Source: Amia ocellicauda
Taxonomy: Eukaryota > Chordata > Actinopteri > Amiiformes > Amiidae
Reading direction: 5' to 3'
Assembly: GCF_036373705.1 (NCBI RefSeq)
Contig: NC_089856.1
Span: forward strand, 4,427,001 to 4,491,000
DNA length: 64,000 nt
Of this stretch, positions 25,601-37,720 are shown piece by piece. The number at the start of each line of letters is the position of its first letter. The stretch's first letter is position 1. The notes beneath the pieces were generated by a model. It searched no databases. It saw only the letters and a list, made by a program, of their open reading frames with translations, and was not told the origin of the DNA. A program made the translations under genes and the position numbers.

Positions 25601-28600
25601 AGACTATGGCGTTGCGATGACTGCATGACAGTCTAATATGGTGAAAATCAAGAGAAATCTTACTTCTTAGAACTGGGTTGATTTGAAGTGTCGCTGTATG
25701 TGGTTTATACATACCTTAAGTCAACTGCCAAGTCATCGGCGTCAATGCGAGAATGCAAATAACATTGTGGAATGTAAGCAAGTCCGCATTAACACCCAAA
25801 CACAAGACACTAAGGCTGAGAAAATCTTTGGACGCTCTGTCGATCTGCAAATTAGACACCGAAAGAAACACCGTTTAAATCCAGCAGGCTTATGTTATTC
25901 CGAGATGCGATTGCCAATATGCAGTTTTGTTTTCCAGGGACATTGGAGCTCAATCAGAACATCTCTTGTAGGAAATACTATAATTCCCCTTGTGTTGCTA
26001 TAGCAAAGTCAAATAACGAATTTTCCCATTCAAAAATGAATCTGAGTTTGCCGTTTTTACAATAAAGATTTTACAATGCCCATGTTTTGTTTAATTGGCA
26101 TCTCTCCTGCATTGTACTGTACCGTAAGTATGCAGGGTTGTGGCATTATCCTGCACTCCTATTAAAAAAACAAGTGCTTTGGCTTTGTTCGTGCTGCACC
26201 GTGGGATGGGAGTATGGTAATTGACAGTTCAGGAATGTAGGCAATGACAATAAAATCAAAGCATTTTTTCTGGAAAGGGTCAAAGGTCACGATACAAGCA
26301 TGCCACACCCACCTACCAACAAAGAAAAATAAAAAAGGAAAGATGCATCCAAGACCGACTTGAAACTTTAACTCTATTATATATATTATAGATAAAAATG
26401 TGTTATGGAAAGAGAAATTGCATCTTACTTAATAACCATAGCAACATGTAGGTATACATTGCTTTGCGTTTACATAGTAATTTACAGGTTCTCTTTTCAG
26501 GGTTAGTGCAGTCCTGCATCTTTCCATTTTTACCAGACTGAATCTTTCATTGAGCTAACGAATTACTATATTACGCTTTTTAAATCAAATTCTTCTTTTG
26601 TGCTGCTGAAGATTTCAAAAAAGGCCATTCACTTCAGGAAACTTGAAATGTCTGTGTAGAAAGTTCTAATTAAGAAATTTTGTCTGCTTAATTAAGGGCT
26701 GAATTAGGTAACCCGGTTCACATCGTAAAATAACAGAAGAAGCCACAACACACAGACCTGAAAACAGCTACCAAAGTCACGCGACGTGGGGAAGCCTTTC
26801 AGGGTGGCACAGGCTTCAGTTGCTGAATGCTTCGGCAATGGCCGACAGAACACGTCTGCTTCCCCCGCTGCACTCCGAGCACTGCAAAGGTTTCTCTGGC
26901 ACCGTTGACCAGAGAGCGTGCTTGCTTAACATGTTAAAAGACTAGCACAAACACAGGAGATCCAGAAAGACTGAATATACCAAGAGGTGAAGAGGATAGG
27001 ACAACTAGCAAGAAGGAAGGTATAAGCCAGTCCTTTGAAGGAGCGCGTATTAAGCCGAACTAGCGTTTCAGTTCTTAGGTGCAACTGGAGTTTTAAAGAT
27101 GAATAGACAGTCTCTATTCGGCATGTGTAAATATTAAAAGATTTTACCTATTTCAAGACTTCTTTGGACACATGCTCAGGGGGATCACATAAACAGCCCC
27201 TTTGTGTCTCGAACGTCGGCTGCGTAGAAGGAGGAAACCAGGGTTCCCTTCAGAAGAGACACACAGCTCTTTCATTGAAGTAGATTCAGATTTGGCTTTC
27301 ACATGAAACACGCTTTTTAAAAGAGATTTCTGTCACATATCTCGCTGACTGCATAGACACTGACACACACAGAGTCAAGCTCAGAACTGAATTTTCCATC
27401 ATCGCTGCTAAAGCAACCCCAGAATAAATGACTCCATCAGAATACTGTTTCTCTCTCTCTCTCTCAATACAGCATGCACAGATACAGCTGAAAGAAACAA
27501 CCCCTTCAGTCTACAAAGTCATTGAGAGGTGTTGAGTGCAGGTCCTCTAATTAAACTGCATTCTGGGAGGTTCCACACTTGATCATAGTCCAGGAATTGT
27601 GTATTCGATTGAAGTGAAAGTAATGAGTGAACAGACGTCCACGGCAATCGTGCAATAGGGGTGTTGATCAGCAGTGAAGCAGCTAAAGTATTCTGGCTAC
27701 TATGTGGAATACTATTTCCTGTGCAACAATTTAGCGAGGTGATGATGGGTATTTTACCGGAAGGCATGCTTCCCAGACCTAACAGAATCAAGCAAAATGT
27801 TTCCAAACAAAGAGCTTCACATTTTTTAAGCCTCTAAAAATTAGTAACAAACAGCCTACAGCCAAGCATTTTATGATCATATCAACAACAACAAAAATCC
27901 CTCAAAGTCTTTGAAGAGTCAACATATTTGTTATTTACGACACTTCTGTGGTGTTAATAACTACTACCAACACAACTTTGTCTCCATTAATGATGCGTTC
28001 CTTGAAGCTGGTGTAACAGGTTGGTTCTTGATTTGAGTCAAACAGAAAGGAGCCTAAATACAAAGCTTACAAACAGGCTTCTTTAACTTTGAACCCAATT
28101 TAGCAACAACAAGCTTTCTGTATTGGACATAGAACAAAATGGATAATGAAAAGAGATCAAAATGAACTATTTCAATTCATTACTTATATTTTGTTTTGTG
28201 CACAGACAGTGCAATGATGTTGTGTCCATATCTAAATGCCTATTACACTACATCCCAAACTATAAAGGCGTTTATCGCACCGCAAATTATGGAAAAGGTA
28301 AAACAATATGACGTCACTGGAAACACAAACAATCTGAAGTTAGCTCTGAACAAATGGGTCTACAATACGATTCCTGCAAGGATTACAATATAGCTAGGCT
28401 ACACCAGATGGCTTTTTGCATTGTTTTCCTTCTACGGGCCGATTATGAAACTATTTTAGGATGCATTTTTTCATAAATATACTGATTAAAACAACAGATT
28501 TGTTTCCATTTGTTAGATGATGGAAACTTTAACTGAATACTGCAGCTGTAGAGTAATTCCCTTAATAGCACAAACCAAAAAGACGCATTTAATGTATACA

Positions 28601-29614
28601 GTAAGTGAAGTACGGTTACAGTAATCACCGCCTGCAATGGAAAACTAATGTTCCGGTTTCAACTACAAGCCTGCATTTGAGGCTTTCTTGCAGATACGTG
28701 ATACGGTATAGTCCGATTTGAATCCCGCGTTGAGATGCCAGGTAAATCATGGCTCGTTTGGCATTTTTGGAGCCCGACTGTGATGAAACATAACTCGTTT
28801 CACACAATATTACTATTATTAATAACACAACGTGTATAGTCGTGCTGCTGTTCATATGCCCTCCCTTAGGATCCATGCACAGCGCGGTCACCGTCTGAAG
28901 AAGAGGGGGCGTCGGAGACTGAGCGACCGGTTTTGGACAAGTCTCTCCCTCTCTTTAACAGAAAACTGAAACGAGTGACGCAGGCTGTTACATAGGACGA
29001 GATCACCCCCGTTAGCATTAGTCCCGTTCGTGCTGTAGCGCAGATCTGCACATCTGAACCAATGGCGTGCCAAGAAAAGTGCAGAACTGCGGACATATGC
29101 GCTACAGTTACCATTGCCTCACATCAAATGCCCCCGATTGCCCCACCTTGATCCTTGTCATGAGAGCTCGTTCATTTCGCTCGGTGACATTATTCTGAGA
29201 TACCGATGTGGCACATGTGCAATATTGTATCTACAGCGAGACAAGGATCTACTGCCTGCGCCGGCATGTAGCTGCATTCCGACGGTACATACAGATCCCA
29301 GTACATCCCGGTACAAATCAACTCCCATCCCAATGGCATTGGCGTGTTATTTCAGGGGAGGTTCGAGTGATGCACTGGGACAGTTCCTGCACTTACCATA
29401 TCGCAATGCGGTCCTTCGGGAAGTTAAGGCGATCTATAGTCCCGAGGAAGTAGGGGAGGGAGTGCGCCGAGTTGCGGCAGATCAGAGCGATCAATACCCG
29501 GGGAGCGAGCAGCGGGGACTCGGGGCTCCAGCGCTCCTCCGGGAAGTATCCACGGGCCGGCCCGGGGATCAGAAGCGACAGCGCGGTGGACAGAAGCAAG
29601 TTGAACCGGAGCAT
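7609..29614 (-). CDS. COLGALT1: procollagen galactosyltransferase 1
   Basis: Twelve coding exons: 29614-29397, 14678-14568, 14115-13998, 12962-12828, 12247-12043, 11405-11286, 10398-10322, 9919-9813, 9284-9152, 8886-8759, 8362-8156 and 7876-7609. The 608-aa frame is continuous (human 622). All introns are GT-AG. The enzyme adds galactose from UDP-Gal to hydroxylysine of collagen in the ER lumen. The sequence shows a signal peptide of about 22 residues ([20 protein letters not shown]) before [12 protein letters not shown], a DxD motif D152-C-D154 in VVDCDNLL, a second GT25 domain with EDDLRFE (about 421-427) and [10 protein letters not shown], and the ER-retention end RDEL. The first Met after an upstream in-frame Met at 29656 was chosen because it begins the signal peptide. 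COLGALT2 was considered; [14 protein letters not shown], the RDEL end and the gene neighbours favour COLGALT1. Confidence 0.97.
12365..12620 (-). mobile_element. LINE reverse-transcriptase 3' relic
   Basis: The minus strand translates as [17 protein letters not shown] followed by DAENLGTFK, the conserved carboxy end of many LINE ORF2 proteins. It sits in the COLGALT1 intron between exons 4 and 5, opposite in reading to no exon. The head has a local AAGAACATAAG repetition. Near the right end a 21-base unit (TTTCTGTCTTGAATGCCTTGA-like) is duplicated. It is an inactive fragment. Confidence 0.65.
14418..14470 (+). mobile_element. short LINE reverse-transcriptase fragment
   Basis: One plus-strand frame reads [12 protein letters not shown] then a stop. 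This matches the (V/A)QFWSPxYxxDI block that precedes the carboxy end of LINE reverse transcriptases. It lies in the COLGALT1 intron between exons 2 and 3. Only a small piece is recognisable. Confidence 0.5.
18010..18560 (+). repeat. dispersed fish repeat ('cagatgcctttatccagg')
   Basis: It opens with TTTATTTATTAGCAGATGCC and TTTATCCAGGGCATCTTACA, a head common in fish intergenic DNA. A long purine-rich body (GAGGAAGG, AGGAGGAGATAGC) follows. Related heads occur at 41565-41700 and 51241-51290. The right limit is approximate and the class is not identified. Confidence 0.5.
23824..23843. repeat. (GT)n microsatellite
   Basis: About ten GT units within COLGALT1 intron 1, followed by GCGAGAGAG. 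Confidence 0.85.
24705..24780 (+). repeat. dispersed repeat head, 'CCAACCCTGGTCCTGG' family
   Basis: Reads TTCTCCAGCCCTAGTCCTGG, then AGCTAAATTAATTCATTC. It is a short diverged copy of the family best seen at 44706-44876. Confidence 0.4.
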
Positions 29615-30250
29615 GGCAGGCGAGGACCGGAGGGGAGGATGCCGGCAGGGGAACACACCACAGACGGAGAAAAAGGAAAACGAACTGGGAAGGGAAAAAA
29701 AAGAGCCAGGCGATTTACTGACAACCGACAGAAATACAACGCCGCAGAGCTCCTCGGCGTTAAAGGGAAAGGCGTTTCTTAAAGGGGAAGAGAAGAGTCT
29801 GCGAGATTAAGCGCTCAGAAACGGACTGATTTGACCGACTTGGGTTACAGTTACCAAGAAACGCTTTTGTGGAAATATAATTCAGTGCCGATGGATGGAC
29901 TGCTGCTGGTTCTGTGGATTTCATTCCGGGCCCCCCTATAGCGCAGATGCAGTAACGCAAGGAAAAGGATCAAAAAAGAACTGCAGGACTCATACGTGCT
30001 GACATTCCCGTGCCGTACCCCTTTAAGGGGTGAGTAAGCCCTCCCACCCCCACCCGCGACACGATGCAATGAGAACCACATGGGAACGACTGCGGAGGCT
30101 CCCATTCCCTCCCACCCCTTTAAGAGGAGCCAGGTGCGGAATGCTCGGTCGAACTGGAATGTGCCAGAATGTTCTGTGGGCGGGACGGCGGCCTGCGATT
30201 GGAGGAGCGGGGGTCCAAAGGAAAGCCGACGGGGCGGAGCTATTAAAGAG
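29615..30250 (-). promoter_or_regulatory. COLGALT1: COLGALT1 5'UTR and GC-rich promoter
   Basis: This is CpG-rich compared with its surroundings and abuts the first coding exon. Between 30155 and 30240 several elements cluster: GC boxes at 30178-30183 and 30231-30237, a CCAAT box in reverse (GATTGG, 30197-30202) and a heat-shock-element-like array at 30157-30174 (GAA-TG-TGC-CA-GAA-TG-TTC, five-base spacing, one mismatch). There is no obvious TATA box. The transcription start was not determined. Confidence 0.65.
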
Positions 30251-30419
30251 ACAGGCCAAGACAGGGCAGTGGGACTTGTAATGCAATTTCAAATGAACAC
30301 ATGAATTTCTATGCTCATGTGAATGGGCATTTACTAACAAAGTAAGAGGTCTAATTCTATAATATTAATAGCAAGAAGTCTTACATGGTGTATTAAGGTT
30401 GGTTACAATTTTGTTTCAC

Positions 30420-30743
30420 CCTCAGTCAACAAAATATGTGGTTTCTATCCTGACTAATACCCTGGTCCCTGCTGATGAGACACCCCCATAACCTGATGCT
30501 GCCCCACCATGCCTCACAGCAGAGGCGGTGTTCTTGGGTGATGCACGGTGTTGGGTTTGCTTTCCTCGCACCACAGCCTGCAGCCCGTACAAAGTTTCCA
30601 TTGGCCTCTTGGTAGCCTCTCTGATCAGTCTCTTTCTTGCTTGATTATCCAGTTTGGAGGGACAGCCCAATCTAGGCAAGGTCTTGGTGGTGCCATATGC
30701 CTTCCACTTCTTAATAATTGCCTTGACTGTGTTCCAAGTCTCC

Positions 30744-30819
<76 letters not shown>

Positions 30820-31487
30820 TCCTACACATCCCCTAATCTGTGCCTTTCGATAACTTTGTCCAGAGTTCTCCTGAAAGCTCCTTAGTGCTCATGGATGTGT
30901 CTTGGCTGTGAAATGCACTGCCCAGCAGAGGGAATCTACAGGAACTGCTAACTTATTCCTGAAATCATGGGAATCATTGCAATTTAACACAGATGGAGGC
31001 CTTTTAACCGGGTGTGTGATTTTGAAGGCCAATATTTACAGCTGAGCCAATTTAGGATTGTTATTATGGGGGGGGGGCACTTATCCAATCAAGCTATTCA
31101 GTTTTTATTAATTTTCTAAAAGTTTCTAGACACCTTTTTTTCCGCTTGGAGGTTGTGGGGTCAGATATGTAGTTAGATGAAAACAATAAAGATACGATTT
31201 TACTGCATTTTAATTCCAGGCTTTAAGGCAACAAAGTAAAATACTGTTTTATTCAAGTATTTTATATTACAAACGTAAAAACAATTACAAAAATCTTTTG
31301 ATTATTTTTTTAAAATCCAATTCTAAAAAACATTTCTAAAATCATTAAAATACTAAATAAATCATATTCAAACAGTGTAAAATGAAGTCAATATTAATTA
31401 AGTGCATTACATTAAAACATTAATGCAAAAGGCAACAAAGGGTAAACGTTTTGAAAGGGGGTGTAGACTTTCTATAGGCACTATTTA
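30420..31487 (-). mobile_element. decayed Tc1/mariner transposon with transposase fragments
   Basis: On the minus strand the right end reads AGTGCCTATAGAAAGTCTAC, a Tc1-type terminal repeat. A 5' non-coding part follows, then a transposase start at about 30892 (MSTKELSGELWTKL). After an early stop and the TA run comes the helix-turn-helix part (NTVKAIIKKWKAYGTTKTLP, then KLDNQARKRLIREATKRPM), and then catalytic-domain remnants with an internal deletion (AVRHGG..SGYGG). The left end is missing near 30420. It is clearly inactive. It lies between the COLGALT1 promoter and the NIBAN3 3' end. Confidence 0.8.
30748..30814. repeat. (TA)n microsatellite inside the Tc1 relic
   Basis: An uninterrupted AT/TA run of about 66 bases interrupts the decayed transposase between its amino end and its helix-turn-helix part. 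Confidence 0.95.
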
Positions 31488-33154
31488 TATTGATTATTTA
31501 TGAAGTTCCCACGCTCTAGAAGTTGAGGGGTGCAACTGTTTCATGAAAGGAAATAGCTGGAAGATGTAGTTTAAATGCAACATCATCCTCAAATCAACAC
31601 ATTCATTAATTTACACATACACAAATGCACACGTACAATTGTGGCATTTAATTTCCCATGATTTAACCGTCTATTCAGATTCCATAATATATTCATGGTT
31701 GTGGTGCCGGGAAATATTAATCCCATGATGTCATTTCCCGAGCTAGACTAAATGAAAACCTCTCAGGCGTGAATCACATCTCGCCAGGAGACAGAAAACC
31801 AGATACTCGTATTCAAAAAATAAAGAGACTCAACATCCACAGCTGGAATCGTCTCATCTGGACGTCATATTGGCTGTTCTACCAAAATCTGTTCCGAAAC
31901 ATGGTGATGGCAGGGTTGACTAAAGAGCCCGACAACTTCAACAGCTGTTTTCACCATCAACAGAAAAACGCGGATCTTGCGCCGCCTTGTGGTAAATAAC
32001 TCAATTGCCATTCACTCGGAAGGACATTAATAAAGGTACATTAGTTTTAGGGACTTACCTGCAGGACATGCTGAATTTGCAGTAATGTACTTGATAATTT
32101 TACCGGGTATTTGTAGTAATCTTGAACATCCGCTCTTGTCCTCTCCGGTTTTCCATTTGTGACGCAGTGGTTGCTTTTTATATTATTATTATTATTATTA
32201 TTATTATTAAGTGAATCATCATAACACTGCATTATAATACACACACACATATATATTACAGAGATTAAGAAAGACCTGGAAGAAGTCCATGTTAAAGATG
32301 TGAGGATGAAAGAAGATTTGCCAGAGTGACCTGGTAAGGAGACGCTGTACATGAAGTAGGGACATCTTAGGGAGACCTTCATCCAGCAGTGTATCAATAG
32401 AGGCAAATAATGTCGATGATATTGATGATATAATTTGTTTTTATTAATTTCTGCACAAGAGAAAGTAAACAATAGCAGATTTGTGAGAGCGTTAGCTGCA
32501 GGTGCTCGCTTTCAGAAGAGTATTCTTTTGGGCCGCATAAAGATATTATCCTAGAATACAAACCAAAGTGAAATACACAGACAAAGCCTCAATAAAACAA
32601 CGATCCCACTAGTAATACTAATGATAACAATAATGGTTAAAGTAATGCTGTTAATTAGTAAATAACTCTTGGAACTCACTATCTGAATTTACAATGATGA
32701 CCTCTAATCTGTACTACAGGCTACAATGAGTGAGTGTTCAGTGCAAGCGAATATATATACATCTGTGCAGTAGCGTGCAGAGAACAGTTTAGAGTAGGGG
32801 CACAGTTAGGAAATTAGGGCAGTTCCTGACAGTCCAGAGGGGGGGTTACACAACCTGTACACATCACTGCATATAGGGACCTACTGTAGAGAAAATAAAA
32901 TAAGAAAAACAATATGCACAAGTGAACAACATTATTTCAAATACACATGAGCAATTATCTAATCTATGACTATAAGAATTAACATTCTTCTGCAAACAGA
33001 TGATTTTTAATGACTACCATTTGATTGGGTATTTTTCCCATACAAAGTTGCAAGTTGTCAAATATGGGAACGTTTTGCTGATCTGTCAGTCCTGTTAGTT
33101 CAGGAGGACGGGGCATCACCGGAAGGTGTTCACAGGAGCTGCCTTTGTGAGAAA
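31488..33154. other. intergenic, NIBAN3 3' flank
   Basis: No exon was recognised. It holds a (ATT)n run at 32180-32209. The NIBAN3 3'UTR must start at the right edge; an ATTAAA variant on the minus strand (33011-33006) is a weak candidate signal about 145 bases past the stop. Confidence 0.4.
32180..32209. repeat. (ATT)n microsatellite
   Basis: About ten ATT units downstream of NIBAN3. Confidence 0.9.
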
Positions 33155-36100
33155 CTAGTTCCAGTTTTCTCCAGCACCAACCAGGCAAATATAATCCCCG
33201 TCCGGTCTACTCTCATGGCCGGCAGGCGTGCCGACCGGCCCCACCTTCGGAACAAAACTCATTCCATCTCCGTTGTGCCCGCATTTGCACTGTCCTGCGT
33301 CCATCTTCACTCCACACTCTTGGGCTGGAGCTTTATGGTGTCCGTCCACAGCACTTCCCTCCGTGGCGATCCACACGTTCTCGTAGGAGCCGGTGCTGGG
33401 CGTCATGGTGCCGGAGCCCGATAGCTGGCTTCCCAATGGATCCCAGGAGCCTGGTGGCCACCCCCCGTCTATGTTGCCAGCATCCTTCAGAACTGCAATG
33501 CCAAAGAAGAGCAAAATCAGTCTGTGGATTAACGTGGTTATAAATTATGAATTATGATACCTTTTACAGAGCAACTGATCTCTGTTCTTTATTATAACCT
33601 CAGATCTCTTCAGATTACCATTTCATAGTTTGTTTCTTTCTTCTTCAGGCATCTAAAAGCTATAAAACATATAGTAGGGCCTTCATTGTAATGTAATCTA
33701 TCAGAAACCCAATAAGATCTGCACATTATAATTATGTAATAGCAAGGAGCCTACTGTACTCCACCAAATGAGTTGTAGTTTTGGAGCCTGACAAACCCCT
33801 CAATTTTTGCAGTTGGTGTTTGGGGGACATCCCTTTCATGTGTGCTGTTTTGCCTTCGTTGACACTCAAATGGCATTGAGAGACAGAACTCTTACCGCCA
33901 TTAATCTCTCGCACCAGTGCCTCCTTCACCACCCCCTGGTAGATGTTGTCAATGTGGAGGAGGTTGTTGTAGTCGGAGAACACCATCTGCTCATATTTGG
34001 TCAGGTCCTGCTAAAAGAGTGGACTTAGAACAGAAGCAAATGTAGAAATGGACAGCACCCACTTGATGCTGACCACAAATAAAACACGCACACGCATTTC
34101 TAAATCTTGCACTCAAGCAGTGCTTTAATCAAGAAGGGTACCCGTGCGTGGATCCCTAATGCTGCCCAGAAGAGGCTGCCACTCTGCTCACCAGCTTGTA
34201 TCTGGGCACCAGCTCTTTCAGGAGCACCGGCAGGACGATTTCCAGGAGGGTGTTATGTGCCAGCTGTGTCTGAACCACTGTCAGGTCATGATCCAGCTGC
34301 TGTAGATTGAAAACAGAGGCGGTTCATTTAATTCATAGGCTGTTCTTTGTTTTTTTTAATACGCAAGGAAACCCATCTGTAGTTTGTGCAAAAACTGGAG
34401 CCCATTTTTACACTGGAGCAAAAACAGAACAGCACTATTCACATAATGTAGTCCTCGCACAAGTTACCACCACTGCAAGCTGCATCCAGACACAAAATCA
34501 CTACTAAATCCAGCACAAGCACATGCATTCATACAGTGTGGAAAACTGGCTTCATGATATAAACCACGTCTTTTTTGTGTGGTACAAATGTATACAAATG
34601 TTAAAATGGCACATACATACGCAGAGAACATGGTCACATATGACATAATTGTGACATGTACAGCCTGACTATTCCCAGTTCCGCCACCAGAGGCCGTCCA
34701 AATCTTACCTTCTTCAGTCTCCACTCCCTGATCTCTGCTTCCAATAATTCTATCAGTCAGTCATCTTTCCAGTTTCAACAATTACCTTTCTCAACTTTTT
34801 CATGATCCCTTGCTCATTAGGTCTTGTATTTATTCTCCATTGTCACACTCTCTCGATGCGAAGTCTTGTTTGCCTCATTGCAGCAACTCTAATCCTTTTT
34901 CCAAGTGTTCCATGGTTTCCCTGTGTATTCAACCTTAGCTTTCTCTTGTTATTATGCCTTCTGGGTGTCCTACTTTGTCTTGTTCATTCGATCAACTGAC
35001 CTCCTGAATATGACTCCACTACGCCTCTTGCCTAGCCCTATTTTACCATGCACCAGATTCCTGACCCCCAGTCAGTTTTCTGACTTGTTACATCCTGTGT
35101 TTGGATCCTCTTTTCTCCTGTCATTTGTGACACTGTTCAGCAGGTTGTTCACTAGGCGATCAATTTACCTTAAGAACACGGTTGTGCACATTCTGCAGGG
35201 CCCGGTTGAATTGAGCTGGGCTTAGCCGGTAGTTGAACTGCAGGGACAGCAGACGCCGGAACGTAAACACGGCACTGTCCAGCAGCTGGAAAAAGACCCA
35301 ATTGGCAGTCAATTAATATGGCATTGACATTGCATTCAAGCAAGATACAGCCTAATAGAGTTTATACATTATTTTGCGACAATGGCATTAGGTTAATAAC
35401 ACATGCCAATTAAACATATTGTTGAATGTGTTACGTACATAGAATTAAAACGTGAATTATATTATACTTGCTAAGTTTACAATATTGTGTTAATAAATGT
35501 CCGAATACAAATATTTTTGACATGTAACGTATATAGCCTTGTTGTAGTATAATCTGTATCTTGTTTTTTTTATACAGCTGCTAGTTGTTAACTATATTAA
35601 ATATATTAACTATAACTATTGTGTTCAAAAACATCTGAAGGGTTTTCTTTATTGATTGTCTTTAGTGTGTGTGATGGTATTATAGCAATCATAACTTGTT
35701 GACTCAAAACAGATTCCAGCTGTGAAACAAGTGTGTGTGTTTTCAGTCACCCACCTGTTGAATTGAGTTCTGGGCCTGGAGCATAAGCGACCTACTGCTC
35801 TCAATCCTCCAGCTTTCCTGCAACCCTGCCTGCCTGCCTGCCATCTTTTCCAACAGGGCGAGGCAGTCCGTCGCCCGGGCCGAGCCTCTGCTGAGCATAT
35901 TCAGTGGGCTTATCAGCTAGAGAGAAACGGAAAAAATAAATTGTCCTTCAGCAGTTTTCCCAAACCAGCTTTGTGGAGACACTGTCCTTTCTGGTTTTCA
36001 TGCCAAAAACGGTCTGAACTTATCTATAACAATGTACAAAGTTACCATTGCATTTATGAATATAAACTTAAGTCAACTTAAGTTATATTCACAAAAAAAA

Positions 36101-37654
36101 GTAACTTTCCTAAGCTTTGTGGGGTGCTTTAGTTTGTTTCATTTTGACATAAAATGCCACTGATCAACTTGATGAGGGCTGTTCTTCACTTTATACCCTG
36201 ACTAGCCCCACCTCCTGCAGCGATTGGCCGGTGCAACCAGCTCTGATAATGTCATCGCAGGCATCCAGGAATAGCTGTCTGGCGCCGGTCAATCCTGCAT
36301 GGAGGGGTGGGGCCAACTCCTGGAAGGTGGTGCTCAGAAGTGGAACGGCCAAGCGTGCTACACATTGATCTATCTCTCCAGACACATCCTCTGCAAGAGA
36401 GAGAAAAACACACAAGCACACAAATGGATTTGTTTACCTACTTTAATATCCAAAGTAAGACTACTTTCGGCTAAACAATTCATAATTTGTCCTAAAGCTG
36501 GTCTCCAACGTCAGCTATACTATTGTAGGCTGTTATGACCTGCCAAGTGCTCTTATCCAACCTCTGCCCATGACTGGTTCTTTATCTTTACCCTCCACTT
36601 GTGATTAGCCCTTTATTTCAACCCAGGTCCCTATGATTGGCTATTTAGGTCATCCCCTTACCCATGATTGGCTATTAATATCAAACCATACACAAGATTG
36701 TCTCCTTCAAGCCAGCCCTGCCCTATGATTGGCTCTTTAGCTCAACCCCCCTGCCCTATGATTGGCTCTTTAGCTCAACCCCCCTGCCCTATGATTGGCT
36801 CTTTAGCTCAACCCCCCTGCCCTGTGATTGGCTGTGCACCTGCAATCCTGTGTGCGATGTTGTCCTGCAGGGCAATGATCTGATCCAGGTCTGAGCGAAT
36901 CTGTCGTTCCAGCAGAGGACGCTGCTGAGCAATCTCCTCCCTGAGGGAACCTAGTTCCGCCAACACCTGAGCTAAGACCAGACTATACACCTGTGACACC
37001 ATCTAGGGGGGAGAGAGAGAGAAAGAGAGAGGGAGAGAGATCAACACTGCCATCGATTCATTCTCTCAGTGGAGGTAGATCAATCAAAACACACTAAGAA
37101 TCCTAGAAGTACTAGGAGCAAATAGGATTTTACAGTGCTTTCGACTTGAAGGTTGGAAGAAACTAATCAAGAGAGGGTTTTTTCTCACCTGTGTCCAGCC
37201 ATATCTCTTCCTGACCTTTGACTGAATCAGCCTGGGGAAGAGCTGCTCATACAACGCAGGCAAGATGTCCTCCATAATAACGTTGGACAGCACCTGGCAG
37301 AAGGTGGGGAAAAGACACTGTGCATGGTTTCTGGGAGGTATATCGACAAAGTCACATTTGTTACAAGCCCATGAAAAAGCAACTGGATCTTTATGCAACA
37401 TGAAACTCAATGCACTTCTTCTATGTTTGAGTTAGGAAATTTTTTTGGTGCTTTAAAGAAGGGACATATCAGAATTGGCCATCCTGCTCACCTCCTCTTC
37501 TGACCCCATCATCAGGACCCCAGTGGTGTAGCTGCCCCTTTCCTGCCTGTAAAATCGGACAGCCTCCACAAATGCCCGGGTTTCAAAGTTCTCCTTCCTC
37601 TGTAGCACTGAAAGAATTAATTACAGGTGTGATTTAACTGTCAGGGGCAGTATT

Positions 37655-37720
<66 letters not shown>

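Larger units (their letters stand above)
14679..29396 (-). other. COLGALT1: COLGALT1 intron 1 (14.7 kb)
   Basis: This intron separates the signal-peptide exon from the catalytic exons. Both junctions are canonical (TATG|GTAAGT and CCACAG|G). No other gene could be supported in it. Open frames up to about 112 codons (for example 19002-19340, plus) have no family resemblance, splice context or codon signature. The recognised contents are the dispersed repeat at 18010-18560, a GT run at 23824 and a repeat head near 24712. The rest looks unique and could hold regulatory DNA. Confidence 0.75.

Noticed and set aside
29114-29782. 222-codon plus-strand open frame at the COLGALT1 5' end
   Set aside because: It is antisense to the signal-peptide exon and its CpG island. 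GC-rich DNA lacks stops by chance, and it has no family resemblance.
30422-30853. Ile-Tyr repeat proteins on both strands
   Set aside because: These are translations of the (TA)n run within the Tc1 relic.
36668-36883. Open frame with repeated PCPMIGSLAQP units, and possible CRISPR-like array
   Set aside because: The 33-base units are directly tandem with no spacers and flank a vertebrate splice donor, so this is a minisatellite, not a CRISPR array or a repeat protein.
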